64,000 bases of DNA from Paenibacillus crassostreae (GTDB taxonomy: Bacteria; Bacillota; Bacilli; Paenibacillales; Paenibacillaceae), in assembly GCF_001857945.1 (NCBI RefSeq), contig NZ_CP017770.1, forward strand, positions 3,658,001 through 3,722,000, in the 5' to 3' direction. The notes below the pieces were generated by a model. The model was not told the origin of the DNA, searched no databases, and was given only the letters and a program-made list of their open reading frames with translations. Every line of letters starts with the position of its first letter. Position 1 is the stretch's first letter. Both the position numbers and the translations under genes were made by a program. This document shows, in pieces, positions 7,749-18,482 of this stretch.

Positions 7749-8186
7749 ATGGAGTTAGGCCCCAATATGGAGCAATTAAAGAAAGCTGTCCATCGTACAT
7801 CTGATTGGAGAGAACGTTTAAATGCCGTTGAAGAATTAGGTAAGTTGGGTGACAAACAATCCATCGATATCCTTACACGTGTTATGGCTAACGATTCTGT
7901 GTATAAAGTACAAGAAGCTGCTTTCCATAAACTCAAGGAATTGGGTGAAGACGTACAATTACCAGCCAAGGATTCTGGTGAATTGTATAGGGGTATAACA
8001 AAGGTTTTATTAAGAATTAAGAAGAGTCTACCGGAAGGTCATACTTATGAAGACTTCAAAGAGAAGTTGAAAAAGATGAGAGTTGATTTGTACGACACAT
8101 TTGAAGGTGACAAAGGTGCAGAGTTTGATTCGTGGCTAGAAAATACATGGGCATCCCTATCCGTTAGAACATCTCCAAAAAAATAA
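7749..8186 (+). CDS. HEAT-repeat domain protein
   Basis: About 145 residues. The N-terminal half has a HEAT-like helical pair: DWRERLNAVEELGKLGDKQSIDIL followed by VYKVQEAAFHKLKELGE, listed here in two parts. The C-terminal half is a Lys-rich helical segment ending SWLENTWASLS. HEAT repeats usually mediate protein binding; the partner is unknown. The reading frame is open upstream to a GTG at 7647, but a TATAAT box at 7633-7638 makes that start unlikely. ATG 7749 or 7767 is preferred, and neither has an ideal SD. A 15-bp tandem duplication lies just before the chosen start. Confidence 0.6.
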   Translation: MELGPNMEQLKKAVHRTSDWRERLNAVEELGKLGDKQSIDILTRVMANDSVYKVQEAAFHKLKELGEDVQLPAKDSGELYRGITKVLLRIKKSLPEGHTYEDFKEKLKKMRVDLYDTFEGDKGAEFDSWLENTWASLSVRTSPKK

Positions 8187-8221
8187 TAGATGTTTTCTGA
8201 TCGACGTCTAGCATTAACAAC

Positions 8222-8250
8222 TTGACAACAAATTTTACTATATGTAAAAA
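8222..8250 (+). promoter_or_regulatory. Probable sigma-A promoter of htpG
   Basis: TTGACA (8222-8227), a 17-bp spacer and a weak -10 TAAAAA (8245-8250), placing the transcription start at the CIRCE element just downstream. Confidence 0.5.
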
Positions 8251-8256
8251 TAGGAA

Positions 8257-8283
8257 TTAGCACTCTAGTCGCTCAAGTGCTAA
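8257..8283 (+). promoter_or_regulatory. CIRCE element (HrcA operator) upstream of htpG
   Basis: TTAGCACTC, nine bases, then AAGTGCTAA. It differs from the canonical TTAGCACTC-N9-GAGTGCTAA at one base. It overlaps the predicted transcription start of htpG, the usual position for repression by HrcA. Confidence 0.8.
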
Positions 8284-8334
8284 TTTTTTTATTTAACGAC
8301 TATATCATTTTTTGAATTGAAGGGAGAACTAATC

Positions 8335-10215
8335 GTGATCAAAAAAGAGTTTAGAGCAGAATCTAAAAGAATGATGGAAATGATGATTAACTCCATCTAT
8401 ACGCACAAAGAGATTTTTCTAAGAGAACTTATTTCAAACGCTAGTGATGCCATTGATAAAATATACTACAAAGCACTAACTGATAATGACATGGTATTTA
8501 ACCAAGAGGACTATTACATCAAGGTTACAACAGATATGGCGAACCGGACATTAACTATTACCGATACAGGGATTGGTATGTCGAAAGAGGAGCTAGAGAA
8601 TAACTTGGGAGTGATTGCTAAGAGTGGATCATTAGCTTTCAAGAAAGAGAACGAAGCGAAAGATGGACACAATATCATTGGTCAATTCGGAGTTGGCTTC
8701 TATGCTGCATTCATGGTGGCGGATGTTGTAACTGTCATCAGTAAAGCTCTAGGGAGCAATGAGGCGTTCAAATGGGAATCTCATGGTGCCGATGGGTATA
8801 CAATTGAGTCATGTGATAAGAATTCTGTAGGAACTGAGATTATTCTGAAAATCAAAGAGAATACAGAAGATGATCAATATGATGAATACTTAGAAGAATA
8901 CCGCTTAAGAGGGATTATTAAGAAATATTCTGATTTCATTCGCTTCCCGATCAAGATGGATGTGAAAGAGCAACGTCCAAAAGAAGGCGTAGAGAATGAA
9001 TTCGAGGAAGTTCTTGAAGAACAGACCGTTAATAGCATGGTTCCAATCTGGCGTAAGAATAAGAACGAATTGTCTACAGAAGATTACAATAACTTCTATG
9101 CTGAGAAACGTTATGGCTTTGATAAACCACTTAAACATATCCATATTAGTGCCGATGGCGCTGTAGTCTATAATGCGATTCTATTCATTCCTGAGAATAC
9201 ACCATTTGATTATTACACCAAAGAATATGAAAAGGGCTTAGAGCTTTATTCTAATGGTGTATTGATTATGGAGAAATGTTCTGATCTACTCCCTGATTAC
9301 TTTGGCTTTGTCAAAGGAATGGTCGATTCTGAGGATTTATCGTTGAACATCTCAAGAGAGCTATTACAACATGATCGTCAATTAACATTGATTGCGAAAA
9401 ATATTAAGAATAAAATCAAAAGTCAATTGTTGAGCCTATTGAAGGATGAAAGAGAGAATTACGAGCAATTCTTTACAGCATTTGGTAGACAGTTGAAATT
9501 TGGAGTCTATAATGATTACGGAATGAATAAAGATACTTTGCAGGATTTGCTCATGTTCACTTCCTCCAAAGAGAAGAAACTAGTTACCTTGGATGAATAT
9601 GTATCAAGAATGCCTGAAGATCAGAAGTTTATTTATTATGCTTCAGGTGAATCTATTGATCGAATTGAGAAGTTACCGCAAATCGAGTTAGTATCAGATA
9701 AAGGATATGAGGTTCTATACTTTACTGACGATATCGATGAATTTGCGATTAAGATGATCATGAGCTATAAAGAGAAAGAATTTAAATCCGTATCAAGTGG
9801 TGATTTAGGAATTGAGACGGATGCTGAAGACAAACCAACCGAAGAGGAAGAGAGCGATAACAAGGAACTCTTTGAAGCTATGGCGGGTATTCTAAATAAT
9901 AAAGTAAAGAATGTTAAAGCATCGAAGAGATTGAAGACCCACCCTGTGTGTCTATCTACTGAGGGCGAATTAACGATTGAAATGGAAAAGATATTGAAAG
10001 CAATGCCTAATGGACAAGATGTGAAGGCAGATAAAGTTCTAGAAATCAACGTCAATCATGAAGTGTATCAATCATTAAAAGATGCTTATGCTAATGACAA
10101 AGATAAATTGAGCTTGTATACGAACCTATTGTACAATCAAGCTTTGCTAATTGAAGGATTAACAATTACAGATCCTGTTGAATTTACCAATGATATTTGC
10201 AAAATAATGATTTAA
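8335..10215 (+). CDS. htpG: Molecular chaperone HtpG (Hsp90)
   Basis: 626 residues, normal for bacterial Hsp90. The N-terminal GHKL ATPase domain carries [18 protein letters not shown], and [11 protein letters not shown]. The middle domain contains the client/gamma-phosphate stretch ending [12 protein letters not shown], and the C-terminal dimerisation domain carries the KTHPVCL region. GTG 8335 is chosen because AGGGAG lies about eight bases upstream; the open frame extends to a TTG at 8317 inside the SD. The gene is monocistronic, with a CIRCE element at its promoter and a terminator behind it. It folds and remodels client proteins in the cytoplasm. Confidence 0.95.
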   Translation: MIKKEFRAESKRMMEMMINSIYTHKEIFLRELISNASDAIDKIYYKALTDNDMVFNQEDYYIKVTTDMANRTLTITDTGIGMSKEELENNLGVIAKSGSLAFKKENEAKDGHNIIGQFGVGFYAAFMVADVVTVISKALGSNEAFKWESHGADGYTIESCDKNSVGTEIILKIKENTEDDQYDEYLEEYRLRGIIKKYSDFIRFPIKMDVKEQRPKEGVENEFEEVLEEQTVNSMVPIWRKNKNELSTEDYNNFYAEKRYGFDKPLKHIHISADGAVVYNAILFIPENTPFDYYTKEYEKGLELYSNGVLIMEKCSDLLPDYFGFVKGMVDSEDLSLNISRELLQHDRQLTLIAKNIKNKIKSQLLSLLKDERENYEQFFTAFGRQLKFGVYNDYGMNKDTLQDLLMFTSSKEKKLVTLDEYVSRMPEDQKFIYYASGESIDRIEKLPQIELVSDKGYEVLYFTDDIDEFAIKMIMSYKEKEFKSVSSGDLGIETDAEDKPTEEEESDNKELFEAMAGILNNKVKNVKASKRLKTHPVCLSTEGELTIEMEKILKAMPNGQDVKADKVLEINVNHEVYQSLKDAYANDKDKLSLYTNLLYNQALLIEGLTITDPVEFTNDICKIMI

Positions 10216-10240
10216 GACAATTCATAGTTGATTAAGACTG

Positions 10241-10277
10241 AATAACCCGTGTCTGGTATAATCCAGTACGGGTTATT
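10241..10277 (+). terminator. Terminator of htpG
   Basis: AATAACCCGT/ACGGGTTATT stem with an internal TGG..CCA step, followed by T-rich sequence. Confidence 0.6.
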
Positions 10278-10338
10278 TATGTCTTATGTTTCTGCTAGAA
10301 TTAAGATAATAATCATTGTATACGAAAGTGAGAGTTAT

Positions 10339-11037
10339 ATGAGAATTAATAAATTTATAAGCGAGACGGGTTACTGTTCAAGACGTGCGACCAATCGTTT
10401 AATTACAGACGGAAGGATTACAATCAATGGTGTTATTTGTGAACCAGGAGACGAGGTTGCTCCAGGGGATACCGTACTTATCGATGGAGAGTCCATCCCT
10501 AGTAAGGAAGATCCTGTCTATATTGTGCTCAATAAGCCAGTAGGGATCACTTGTACTGCAGCATCACATGTATCCGGAAATATCATTGAATTCGTAAATC
10601 ATCCTTCGCGCATTTTCGCTATAGGTAGATTGGATAAAGCATCAGAGGGATTAATTATACTCACGAACGATGGGGATATTGTCAATAAAATGATGCGTTC
10701 TGAGAATGGTCATGAGAAGGAATATGTGGTAACTGTAGATAAGATTATAGCAGAGGAGTTCTTACATCAAATGTCTAATGGTGTAGATATACTTGGTGTG
10801 ACAACAAAACGATGTGCAATGCTTAAGCTCAATGACTATGAGTTTCGCATTATCCTAACCCAAGGCCTCAATTTACAAATTCGCAGAATGTGTAAAGCTC
10901 TTGGCTATAGAGTCCTAAAGCTTGAACGAATTAGAATTATGAACATTACGATAGATGGTCTAGAACAAGGGCAGTGGAGAGATCTTACAGATGAGGAACT
11001 TCGACTATTATACATCCAATTAAACGTAATAAAGTAA
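10339..11037 (+). CDS. rluF: 23S rRNA pseudouridine synthase, RluF type
   Basis: About 232 residues. An N-terminal S4 RNA-binding domain (MRINKFISETGYCSRR, about 1-60) is followed by the RsuA/RluB/E/F catalytic domain, with the catalytic Asp in GRLDKASEG (D99) and the conserved LNKPVGITCT and LQIRRMCKALGY stretches. RluF isomerises a uridine of 23S rRNA (U2604 in E. coli). ATG 10339 is chosen because the S4 domain starts there; the frame extends to 10249, but that leader overlaps the htpG terminator. The RluF assignment over RluE or RsuA rests on the S4 domain and overall sequence and is moderately sure. Confidence 0.8.
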   Translation: MRINKFISETGYCSRRATNRLITDGRITINGVICEPGDEVAPGDTVLIDGESIPSKEDPVYIVLNKPVGITCTAASHVSGNIIEFVNHPSRIFAIGRLDKASEGLIILTNDGDIVNKMMRSENGHEKEYVVTVDKIIAEEFLHQMSNGVDILGVTTKRCAMLKLNDYEFRIILTQGLNLQIRRMCKALGYRVLKLERIRIMNITIDGLEQGQWRDLTDEELRLLYIQLNVIK

Positions 11038-11056
11038 ATAATTATAAATAAATGAA

Positions 11057-11085
11057 TTGACGCTTAGATGAAAGCATTATACTAT
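11057..11085 (+). promoter_or_regulatory. Sigma-A promoter of the amylopullulanase gene
   Basis: TTGACG (11057-11062), 17-bp spacer, TACTAT (11080-11085). It gives a leader of about 175 nt before the start codon. Confidence 0.55.
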
Positions 11086-11090
11086 ATACA

Positions 11091-11104
11091 TGCAAACGTT
11101 TCCA
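11091..11104 (+). promoter_or_regulatory. cre site (CcpA operator) in the amylopullulanase promoter
   Basis: TGCAAACGTTTCCA matches TGWAARCGYTWNCW at 13 of 14 positions. It lies directly downstream of the -10 at the transcription start, the standard place for glucose repression by CcpA. Confidence 0.7.
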
Positions 11105-11267
11105 CAAGTGTGTATGGTTACCATTTTCGAGAATTACAAAAAATCTGCACCAAGTACGGACTATCATAAATGTAGTGCTTTCATTAACATAAGAATAAAA
11201 GGGGGGAATCTGTCTTTTTGTGCAATCGTTTGCAGAATTGTGAATAATAATAGGGAGTGTTGCTCAA

Positions 11268-14200
11268 ATGAAGTTATTGATTACATGGAAGAAAATGTTG
11301 TCCATCTTCATGATTCTTGTTCTTGTTATTTCAAGTATCGGATTAATACCTTCACAAGCTATTGCATCTACTCCAAGTGAAGTTGTCATAGTTAGTGATT
11401 TACAGACCGACATTGGCGATGCTGACAATGGGTCTCCTGCTGACGCAAGTGCCATGTACGAGGACGATTATGACAATGTGAATTCAGTTACCAAGGTTGT
11501 TTATGCGGTTGACAATGTTGATGTTGTACCAGCTGGACATCTTAGAGTCCATTACAACAAAGTCGACGGGAATTATACAGATCTTGGATTATGGTTATGG
11601 GGAGATGTCGCTTTAGAATCGAGTGGCTGGTCATCCGGAGCAACACCATTCCCTTCTGGTCAGTTAGATAGCTATGGTGCTTATGTTGATGTTGAATTAA
11701 AAAGCCTAGCAAAAAGTATTGGTGCGATCGTGGTTAATCGGATAGATGGGACAAAAGATGGTGGCGATAAGAATATAACGATTACGACACCAGAGATGAA
11801 TGAAATATGGCTCAAAGAAGGATCAGATCAAGTGACTCCTTATGAACCGGTTAATATTCCTGTCAATACAGTGCGGATACATTATCAAAGAGCAGACAAT
11901 AACTACAGTTCTTATGGTATTTGGAATTGGGAAGATGTAGCTACACCTTCGGATGGTTGGTCAACAGGTGCTACTCCATTTCCAGCTGGGCAGATAGATA
12001 AATTTGGTGCATATGTTGATATCCCACTTACAGATCATGCGAAGAAAATTGGTTTCTTTGTAGTGAATCGCACCTTAGGTGATGATAAAGAGGCGGACAG
12101 AAGTTTTAATCTATTGGATAAATACAATCAGTTGTGGATCAAGCAAGGAGATAGTAACGTATACGTTTCTCCATTTGGAGAAGTACCTGTCGGATTGTTA
12201 TCCGCAGAAATACTATCGGATAGTAAAATACAAATTGGATTTACAATGACCGAAGGTTTAGACGAGGCTACATTAAAGAATGGGTTAAGCATTACAGACA
12301 AGAATGGTGACAACGTAACGGTCAATAGTGTTCAAATCACGAGTCCAACAGCGGTTGAAGTCATTACAACACCATTTCTATTGGAGAATGCTCCATTAAG
12401 TATCACCTACATGGGGAGAACTGTAAGCGCTAACACAGGCTGGAGAATGATCGATGAGATGTATCATTATGAAGGTGATGATCTTGGAGCAACTTATGAA
12501 GCTGGAAGTGCTATATTGAAGCTCTGGGCTCCCAAGGCAAGTTCTGTAGTTGCGAACGTATATGATAAAGATGATTCTACGAAACGCTTAGGTAATATTC
12601 AATTAACCCAAGAAGACAAGGGTGTGTGGTCTACAGTCATTGACCCAGTTGATCTGGTGGGTACCAGTGTGACCGATCTGAAAGGATACTTTTATCAATA
12701 TGAAGTAACCAATAACGGTGTGACCAAACAAGTGCTTGATCCTTACGCCAAATCTATGGCCGCCTTCAAAGCGAATACGAAGGGTGAAGTAGGTCCTGAT
12801 GGAGATGCTGTAGGCAAAGCTGCGATTGTAGACTTGAATGGATCAGACCCTGAAGGTTTTGATTTTGCTAATATTGATGGCTATGAACAAAGAGAAGATG
12901 CAATCATATGGGAAATCCATGTTAGAGACTTCACATCGGATCCCTCTATTGAGGAAGATTTGAATAGCGCAACATGGGGGTCTTTTGATGCCTTCAAAAG
13001 TAAGCTTGACTACATTCAATCCCTAGGTGTTACTCATGTTCAATTACTTCCAGTCATGGCTTGGTATTACGGTGATGAGACAGTGATGGACTTAAGAGAA
13101 CTTGAATATTCAGCTCAATATAATGAATACAACTGGGGTTATGACCCACATAACTATTTCTCGCCAGATGGCGCATACTCTGAGAATCCCGCAGATCCTG
13201 AGCTTAGAATTAAAGAATTAAAAGCGATGATTGATGCCATTCATGATGCCGGAATGGGTGTCGTCCTTGATGTTGTATACACACATATGGCTAAAGCCGA
13301 TTTCCTGGATGATATCGTTCCTGACTACTATGCGTTCCAAGATGCGAATGGAAATAACATTGGTGGGTTCGGGAACAATCTAGCCACTAGTCATAAGATG
13401 TCTGAGAAACTAATGGTAGATTCCGTAAAATACTGGTTTGATGAATATAAAATAGATGGTATGCGTTGGGATATGATGGGTGACGCAACCTATGATGCCG
13501 TTCAGAATGCCTATGATGCAGCGTCGACAATTAACCCCAATGCTTTGTTTATTGGTGAAGGCTGGAGAACATTCGGAGGTGCAGCATCAGATCCCTCATT
13601 AGCAGGTAAAGGTGCAGATCAGGATTGGATGGATAAAACAGATAGCGTCGGAGTATTCTCTGATGAGATTCGGAATGAATTGAAATCTGGCTATGGTTCC
13701 GAAGGTGAACCAAGATTTATCACCGGTGGGGCACGAGATATTAATAGTATCTTCAGTAACATCAAGGCACAGCCAAGCAATACTGCTCAAGATGACCCGG
13801 GCGATATAGTTCAATATATTGAGGCACATGATAACCTTCCATTATATGATGTCATAGCGCAATCCATTAAGAAGGACCCTTCCATTTCAAAGAACGATTT
13901 GGAAATTCATAAGCGAATAAGACTTGGAAATATGTTGGTCCTTACATCCCAAGGTACGGCCTTCCTCCATGCAGGTCAGGAATATGGTCGAACCAAACAA
14001 TGGCAGGGAGCAGGATTACCAGAGCAGAAATTTCATGAACTAGAAGACGAGACTGGTCAGTCGTTCGGATACTTTATCCATGATTCCTATGATTCCTCCG
14101 ATGCGATCAATATGTTTGATTGGGAGAAAGCAACAGATGCAATTCAATATCCCGAGAATCATGTAACGAAAGAGTATACTGCGGGATTAATTGAGCTAAG

Positions 14201-17200
14201 AAAATATACAGATGCATTTAGATTAGGTGAAAAGTCATTAGTAGACTCGAATATTACTTTAATCTCAGCACCTGAGATCAAATCTAGCGATCTTGTAATT
14301 GCTTATAAGAATAAGGCAACGGATGGAAGCGGTCATTATTATGTCTTTGTGAATGCAGATCACACGGCAAGAACGCTCACGCTCTCAGAAGATTTATCAG
14401 CAGGAATGGTTGTGGTAGATGATGATGAAGCAGGAATAGTTGAGGTTCAAACGAGATCAGGATTTTCACTAACGAGTAACTCGATCACGTTAGAACCTTT
14501 ATCAGCAGTCATTATCAAAAAAGATGCTACAGCAGCGCAGTTTGAATCCCTCGAAGTGGATCAAGCGAACTATTCTTTAGCGGTTGGGACTACACATCAG
14601 ACAGCGATATATGCGAAGTATGATGATGGTAGCCAAAGAACGGTAACGAATCAGACTACTTACGTTTCAAGTGATAATCAGGTGGCTACTGTAACTGCGA
14701 GAGGTCTCGTGAAAGGAGTAGCGCCAGGTACTGCAACGATTACAGCGACTTATGGTGGTATTACGGTCAGCATAACTGTTACCGTGACAACGGAATCTGT
14801 TAACGACAAGCGTTATGTTCAATTCAATTATATTCGCCCAGATCAGGATTACAGTGATTGGAACCTTTGGGTATGGAACACTGGTGTTAAGAATGATCAG
14901 ATCGATTTCGAGAAAATAGAGAATGGTGTAGCAACGGTGATGATTGAAGTCGCGCCGCAAACTACGAGTGTTGGGTTTGTTCTCCGCAAAGGAACAGACT
15001 GGAACACCGCTAAACAGGATATTCCAGATGATCGCATTATTTCCGTATCACCTGGAGAATCATTCACCAAAGTAAAAGTCATCAGCATGGTTAAAGAACT
15101 TGATGTCCTACCTAGCATTACAGGACCAATTCTATATGACGGTAATATTACGTTTATGTATAGAGACGATATTCTTTTCAAGAATGGTCAGCTGGATGCC
15201 ATTACTGATGTGAAGGTTAAAGTTAATGGAGCTGAATATCCAATGACTTATGATCCAGCTAAGGAATGGTTCACTTATACGTTGACCAATGTGGACAGTG
15301 GTTCTTATGAGTATACGTTCTTGATAACGAAGGATGGAACAACGACCGAGATCACGGATCCACATCATACTACAAATGGGAAATCGACTGTGGAGTATTC
15401 TATCCCTGTGGTGACGATTCAATCATCGGTTAAACCTTTAGTGATTGTTTCTAATAAGAATGCAGTACTGACACTTCAAGTCTCATCAGAACAATCGATA
15501 ATTTACAAGGAAGCCTATATGGATCTTACGTCATTGGGTGGCCCTGCGAAAGTTAAGTTTGATACGGAACTCATGGCTCAGACGATTGCAGTAAATGATT
15601 CAATTGCGCCAGGATCTAAAAATATTCCGCTCACACTGGTGGATCAATTCGGTAATAAACATACACATATTGCGATTGTAGAAGTTACGAAGAGAACGGA
15701 TCCAATAGGTGAACTTGATTTCGATTGGGACGAAGCACGCATTTATTTTGTGCTGACGGATCGTTTCCAAGATGGTGATACAACAAATAATGTCGATGTT
15801 GATACAAATCACCTTGAAGCTTACCACGGAGGTGACTTTAGAGGTCTGATCGACAAGCTTGATTACTTGGAGCAATTGGGGATCAACACACTGTGGATTA
15901 CGCCAATCGTTGACAATATAGATTTCAATAAGGGTGTAGATTTTAACAGTAAACAATATGGTTATCATGGTTATTGGGCTAAAGATTTCACAAAAATTGA
16001 TGAACATCTGGGAGATCTAGAGACCTTCAAAGAATTAATCGATACAGCTCATGATAAGGGCATTAAGATCATGGTTGACGTTGTTCTAAATCATACTGGA
16101 TACGGGTTAAAAGCCGATGACACCAGACCTGGAATTACTCAGGAAGACAAAGACCGATTCAGTAATATGTTGAGAACAGATGGAATCTCTGCAGATGAAG
16201 ATCCGATTAAAGGGGAATTAGCCCAACTTCCAGATTTAATGACAGAGGATGCAGCTGTTCGCCAACAAGTGATTGATTGGCAAGTAGGTTGGTTGGATCG
16301 TACTAGAACGAAACGTGGGGATACGATTGATTATTTCCGTGTAGATACAGTGAAACATGTTGAAGACACGACATGGAAAGCGTTCAGAAATGCGTTGACT
16401 ACGATTGACCCGGATTTCAAATTAATTGGTGAATACTTCGGTGCGACTGTTGATAGTGATGGAGGTTCGCTCCAAAGCGGTCAAATGGACAGTCTTCTTG
16501 ATTTCAGTTTCAATGATCGAGCTAGAGAATTCGTGAATGGAAATATCGAATCAGTTGAAGCATATCTAGCTGCTCGTGATGCACAACTGGATAACACAAA
16601 AACGATGGGGCAATTTCTAAGTAGTCATGATGAAGATGGATTTCTATCCGATTTTGTGGGTGGGGATAAAGGCAAGCTGCAAATCGCAGCAACGCTACAG
16701 ATTACATCCAAAGGACAGCCCGTTATTTATTATGGAGAAGAATTGGGACGCTCAGGAAAGAATGCAAGAGATATGAGTAAAGGAGAATTTAGCGAGAATC
16801 GTGCCGATATGCCATGGGATCAGTTGGAAACGGAAAAAGCTCTGCATGACCATTATAAGAAATTGTTGAATATCCGTGCGAAGTATTCCAAACTATACTC
16901 CAAAGGAACACGGTCGTCTCTTGTAGCTTCGGATGAAGAGGGATATATGGCATTCAACAAAAATGTGGTTAATGAAAATATCGTTACAGTCATTAATACG
17001 AAGGTAGATAAGAAGAGTGTTACCATTAGCGTTCCGTTCAAGGCTAAGAGTCAAGTGAAGGACGAGTACAGTGGTACGGTATATACTGTAACGAATGATA
17101 ATATGGTGAGTTTTAATCTTCCTGGTATAAATGAGGGAGGAACTGTTATTCTTGCGGCTATTTCATTGGTTGATCCTCCCGTAAATCCACCGGTAGATCC

Positions 17201-18365
17201 TAACACATCGGTAGGTACTTCGATAAATAATGGAGATGTAACTAGTAATACAATCACTCAGAGAATCGTTAATGAAGAATCGCTGAAGAATGGTAAAGAG
17301 AAAGTAATCATTGACCTTGGAGTAAAGGAAAATGGTGTTCTACTTCCGATAAAAGCAGCAGATATGATGGGATTCAAGTCGATTGAAATCAAAAAAGGAG
17401 ATATTGTAATTGTGCTTCCTTCATTGTTACTAAAAGCATTACAGCAATCGATCCCTTCCGAGAAATCTGAGGGTGCTCTCATATCCTTTACGATGGATGA
17501 GATGCTACAAGCTTCTGCGGAAGCCCTTTTACAGAAATCGGGTAACTCAACCAATACGAAGCTAAAATTGGCAAGTAAAGTGTATGAATTCAAGTTGTCA
17601 GTTAAAACAAAGGATGGAAAAGAAGTTAAGATAGACAAATTCCTAACACCAATAAAGATAGGATTTAATGTTAATCATTCTGTTGATGAGAAACTGTTGG
17701 GTGCATATTTTATTACGGAGAATGGAGAATTGGAATACGTTGGTGGCAATTTAGAAAACGGCAAGTTCCAAGCGGATATCTATCATTTCAGCAAGTATGC
17801 CGTATTAGAATTCAACAAATCATTTATTGATTTGGAAGGGCATTGGGCTCAAAATGCAGTTAAAGAATTAGCGGCAAAGCATGTCATAGAAGGGATAACC
17901 GATAGTGAGTTTGATCCTGAGCAGAGATTAACTCGTGCCCAGTTCGCGACTATGCTTGTGCGCGCTTTGAATTTAGAGTCTGAAGGTGATGCAACGACCT
18001 TTAAGGATATCGATAGTAACGCTTGGTATGCTACTGAGGTAGCCATTGCGTACCAACATGGTCTGGTAAAGGGGAAGAATGATCTTACCTTCGCACCTCA
18101 AGAACGTATCACACGAGAAGAGATGGCTGTAATGATACTTCGAGCCTATTCATTGAGTAAAGGGACTATTAATCTTCAGGAGGATTCAACCTCTGAGTTT
18201 ATCGATGAACAACAGATTAGTTCATGGGCTATTGGAGAAGTTAAAGCAGCTACTTCATTAGGATTAATGCAGGGACAAAGCAAGAACATGTTTATGCCTA
18301 CAATAGATTCAAGCCGAGCAGAAAGTGCACAAGTCATTGTAAATCTACTTAATATCATTCGGTAA
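11268..18365 (+). CDS. S-layer-anchored type II amylopullulanase with two GH13 domains
   Basis: 2365 residues, exported by a signal peptide cleaved after about residue 31. Domains in order: two CBM41-like starch-binding modules (about 93-200 and 205-305); a CBM48/N-domain; a GH13 pullulanase domain with YNWGYDP (about 620), nucleophile D735 in GMRWD, acid E764 in IGEGW and D855 in EAHDN; a BIG2 Ig-like module (about 1090-1170); a third CBM41-like module (about 1180-1270); an Ig-like module; a GH13 alpha-amylase/neopullulanase-like domain with D1693 in FRVD, E1722 in IGEY and D1788 in SSHDED; a Pro-rich linker and a sheet-rich region; and three SLH repeats (about 2185-2365) that hold it on the cell wall. 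It should cut both alpha-1,6 and alpha-1,4 bonds of starch and pullulan outside the cell. A cre box controls the promoter. Confidence 0.9.
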   Translation: MKLLITWKKMLSIFMILVLVISSIGLIPSQAIASTPSEVVIVSDLQTDIGDADNGSPADASAMYEDDYDNVNSVTKVVYAVDNVDVVPAGHLRVHYNKVDGNYTDLGLWLWGDVALESSGWSSGATPFPSGQLDSYGAYVDVELKSLAKSIGAIVVNRIDGTKDGGDKNITITTPEMNEIWLKEGSDQVTPYEPVNIPVNTVRIHYQRADNNYSSYGIWNWEDVATPSDGWSTGATPFPAGQIDKFGAYVDIPLTDHAKKIGFFVVNRTLGDDKEADRSFNLLDKYNQLWIKQGDSNVYVSPFGEVPVGLLSAEILSDSKIQIGFTMTEGLDEATLKNGLSITDKNGDNVTVNSVQITSPTAVEVITTPFLLENAPLSITYMGRTVSANTGWRMIDEMYHYEGDDLGATYEAGSAILKLWAPKASSVVANVYDKDDSTKRLGNIQLTQEDKGVWSTVIDPVDLVGTSVTDLKGYFYQYEVTNNGVTKQVLDPYAKSMAAFKANTKGEVGPDGDAVGKAAIVDLNGSDPEGFDFANIDGYEQREDAIIWEIHVRDFTSDPSIEEDLNSATWGSFDAFKSKLDYIQSLGVTHVQLLPVMAWYYGDETVMDLRELEYSAQYNEYNWGYDPHNYFSPDGAYSENPADPELRIKELKAMIDAIHDAGMGVVLDVVYTHMAKADFLDDIVPDYYAFQDANGNNIGGFGNNLATSHKMSEKLMVDSVKYWFDEYKIDGMRWDMMGDATYDAVQNAYDAASTINPNALFIGEGWRTFGGAASDPSLAGKGADQDWMDKTDSVGVFSDEIRNELKSGYGSEGEPRFITGGARDINSIFSNIKAQPSNTAQDDPGDIVQYIEAHDNLPLYDVIAQSIKKDPSISKNDLEIHKRIRLGNMLVLTSQGTAFLHAGQEYGRTKQWQGAGLPEQKFHELEDETGQSFGYFIHDSYDSSDAINMFDWEKATDAIQYPENHVTKEYTAGLIELRKYTDAFRLGEKSLVDSNITLISAPEIKSSDLVIAYKNKATDGSGHYYVFVNADHTARTLTLSEDLSAGMVVVDDDEAGIVEVQTRSGFSLTSNSITLEPLSAVIIKKDATAAQFESLEVDQANYSLAVGTTHQTAIYAKYDDGSQRTVTNQTTYVSSDNQVATVTARGLVKGVAPGTATITATYGGITVSITVTVTTESVNDKRYVQFNYIRPDQDYSDWNLWVWNTGVKNDQIDFEKIENGVATVMIEVAPQTTSVGFVLRKGTDWNTAKQDIPDDRIISVSPGESFTKVKVISMVKELDVLPSITGPILYDGNITFMYRDDILFKNGQLDAITDVKVKVNGAEYPMTYDPAKEWFTYTLTNVDSGSYEYTFLITKDGTTTEITDPHHTTNGKSTVEYSIPVVTIQSSVKPLVIVSNKNAVLTLQVSSEQSIIYKEAYMDLTSLGGPAKVKFDTELMAQTIAVNDSIAPGSKNIPLTLVDQFGNKHTHIAIVEVTKRTDPIGELDFDWDEARIYFVLTDRFQDGDTTNNVDVDTNHLEAYHGGDFRGLIDKLDYLEQLGINTLWITPIVDNIDFNKGVDFNSKQYGYHGYWAKDFTKIDEHLGDLETFKELIDTAHDKGIKIMVDVVLNHTGYGLKADDTRPGITQEDKDRFSNMLRTDGISADEDPIKGELAQLPDLMTEDAAVRQQVIDWQVGWLDRTRTKRGDTIDYFRVDTVKHVEDTTWKAFRNALTTIDPDFKLIGEYFGATVDSDGGSLQSGQMDSLLDFSFNDRAREFVNGNIESVEAYLAARDAQLDNTKTMGQFLSSHDEDGFLSDFVGGDKGKLQIAATLQITSKGQPVIYYGEELGRSGKNARDMSKGEFSENRADMPWDQLETEKALHDHYKKLLNIRAKYSKLYSKGTRSSLVASDEEGYMAFNKNVVNENIVTVINTKVDKKSVTISVPFKAKSQVKDEYSGTVYTVTNDNMVSFNLPGINEGGTVILAAISLVDPPVNPPVDPNTSVGTSINNGDVTSNTITQRIVNEESLKNGKEKVIIDLGVKENGVLLPIKAADMMGFKSIEIKKGDIVIVLPSLLLKALQQSIPSEKSEGALISFTMDEMLQASAEALLQKSGNSTNTKLKLASKVYEFKLSVKTKDGKEVKIDKFLTPIKIGFNVNHSVDEKLLGAYFITENGELEYVGGNLENGKFQADIYHFSKYAVLEFNKSFIDLEGHWAQNAVKELAAKHVIEGITDSEFDPEQRLTRAQFATMLVRALNLESEGDATTFKDIDSNAWYATEVAIAYQHGLVKGKNDLTFAPQERITREEMAVMILRAYSLSKGTINLQEDSTSEFIDEQQISSWAIGEVKAATSLGLMQGQSKNMFMPTIDSSRAESAQVIVNLLNIIR

Positions 18366-18373
18366 AATATGAT

Positions 18374-18424
18374 CAAGAACTTTCCTATTTTCCTTTTGAG
18401 ATGGGAAGGTTCTTGAATTATTTA
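18374..18424 (+). terminator. Terminator of the amylopullulanase gene
   Basis: CAAGAAC-TTTCC / GGAAGGTTCTTG long-loop hairpin followed by an AT-rich tail. Confidence 0.6.
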
Positions 18425-18482
18425 GAGAGGGTTAGTAAGGTTAGTCACAACATGATACAATGTCATATAAAGGAGTGATAAC

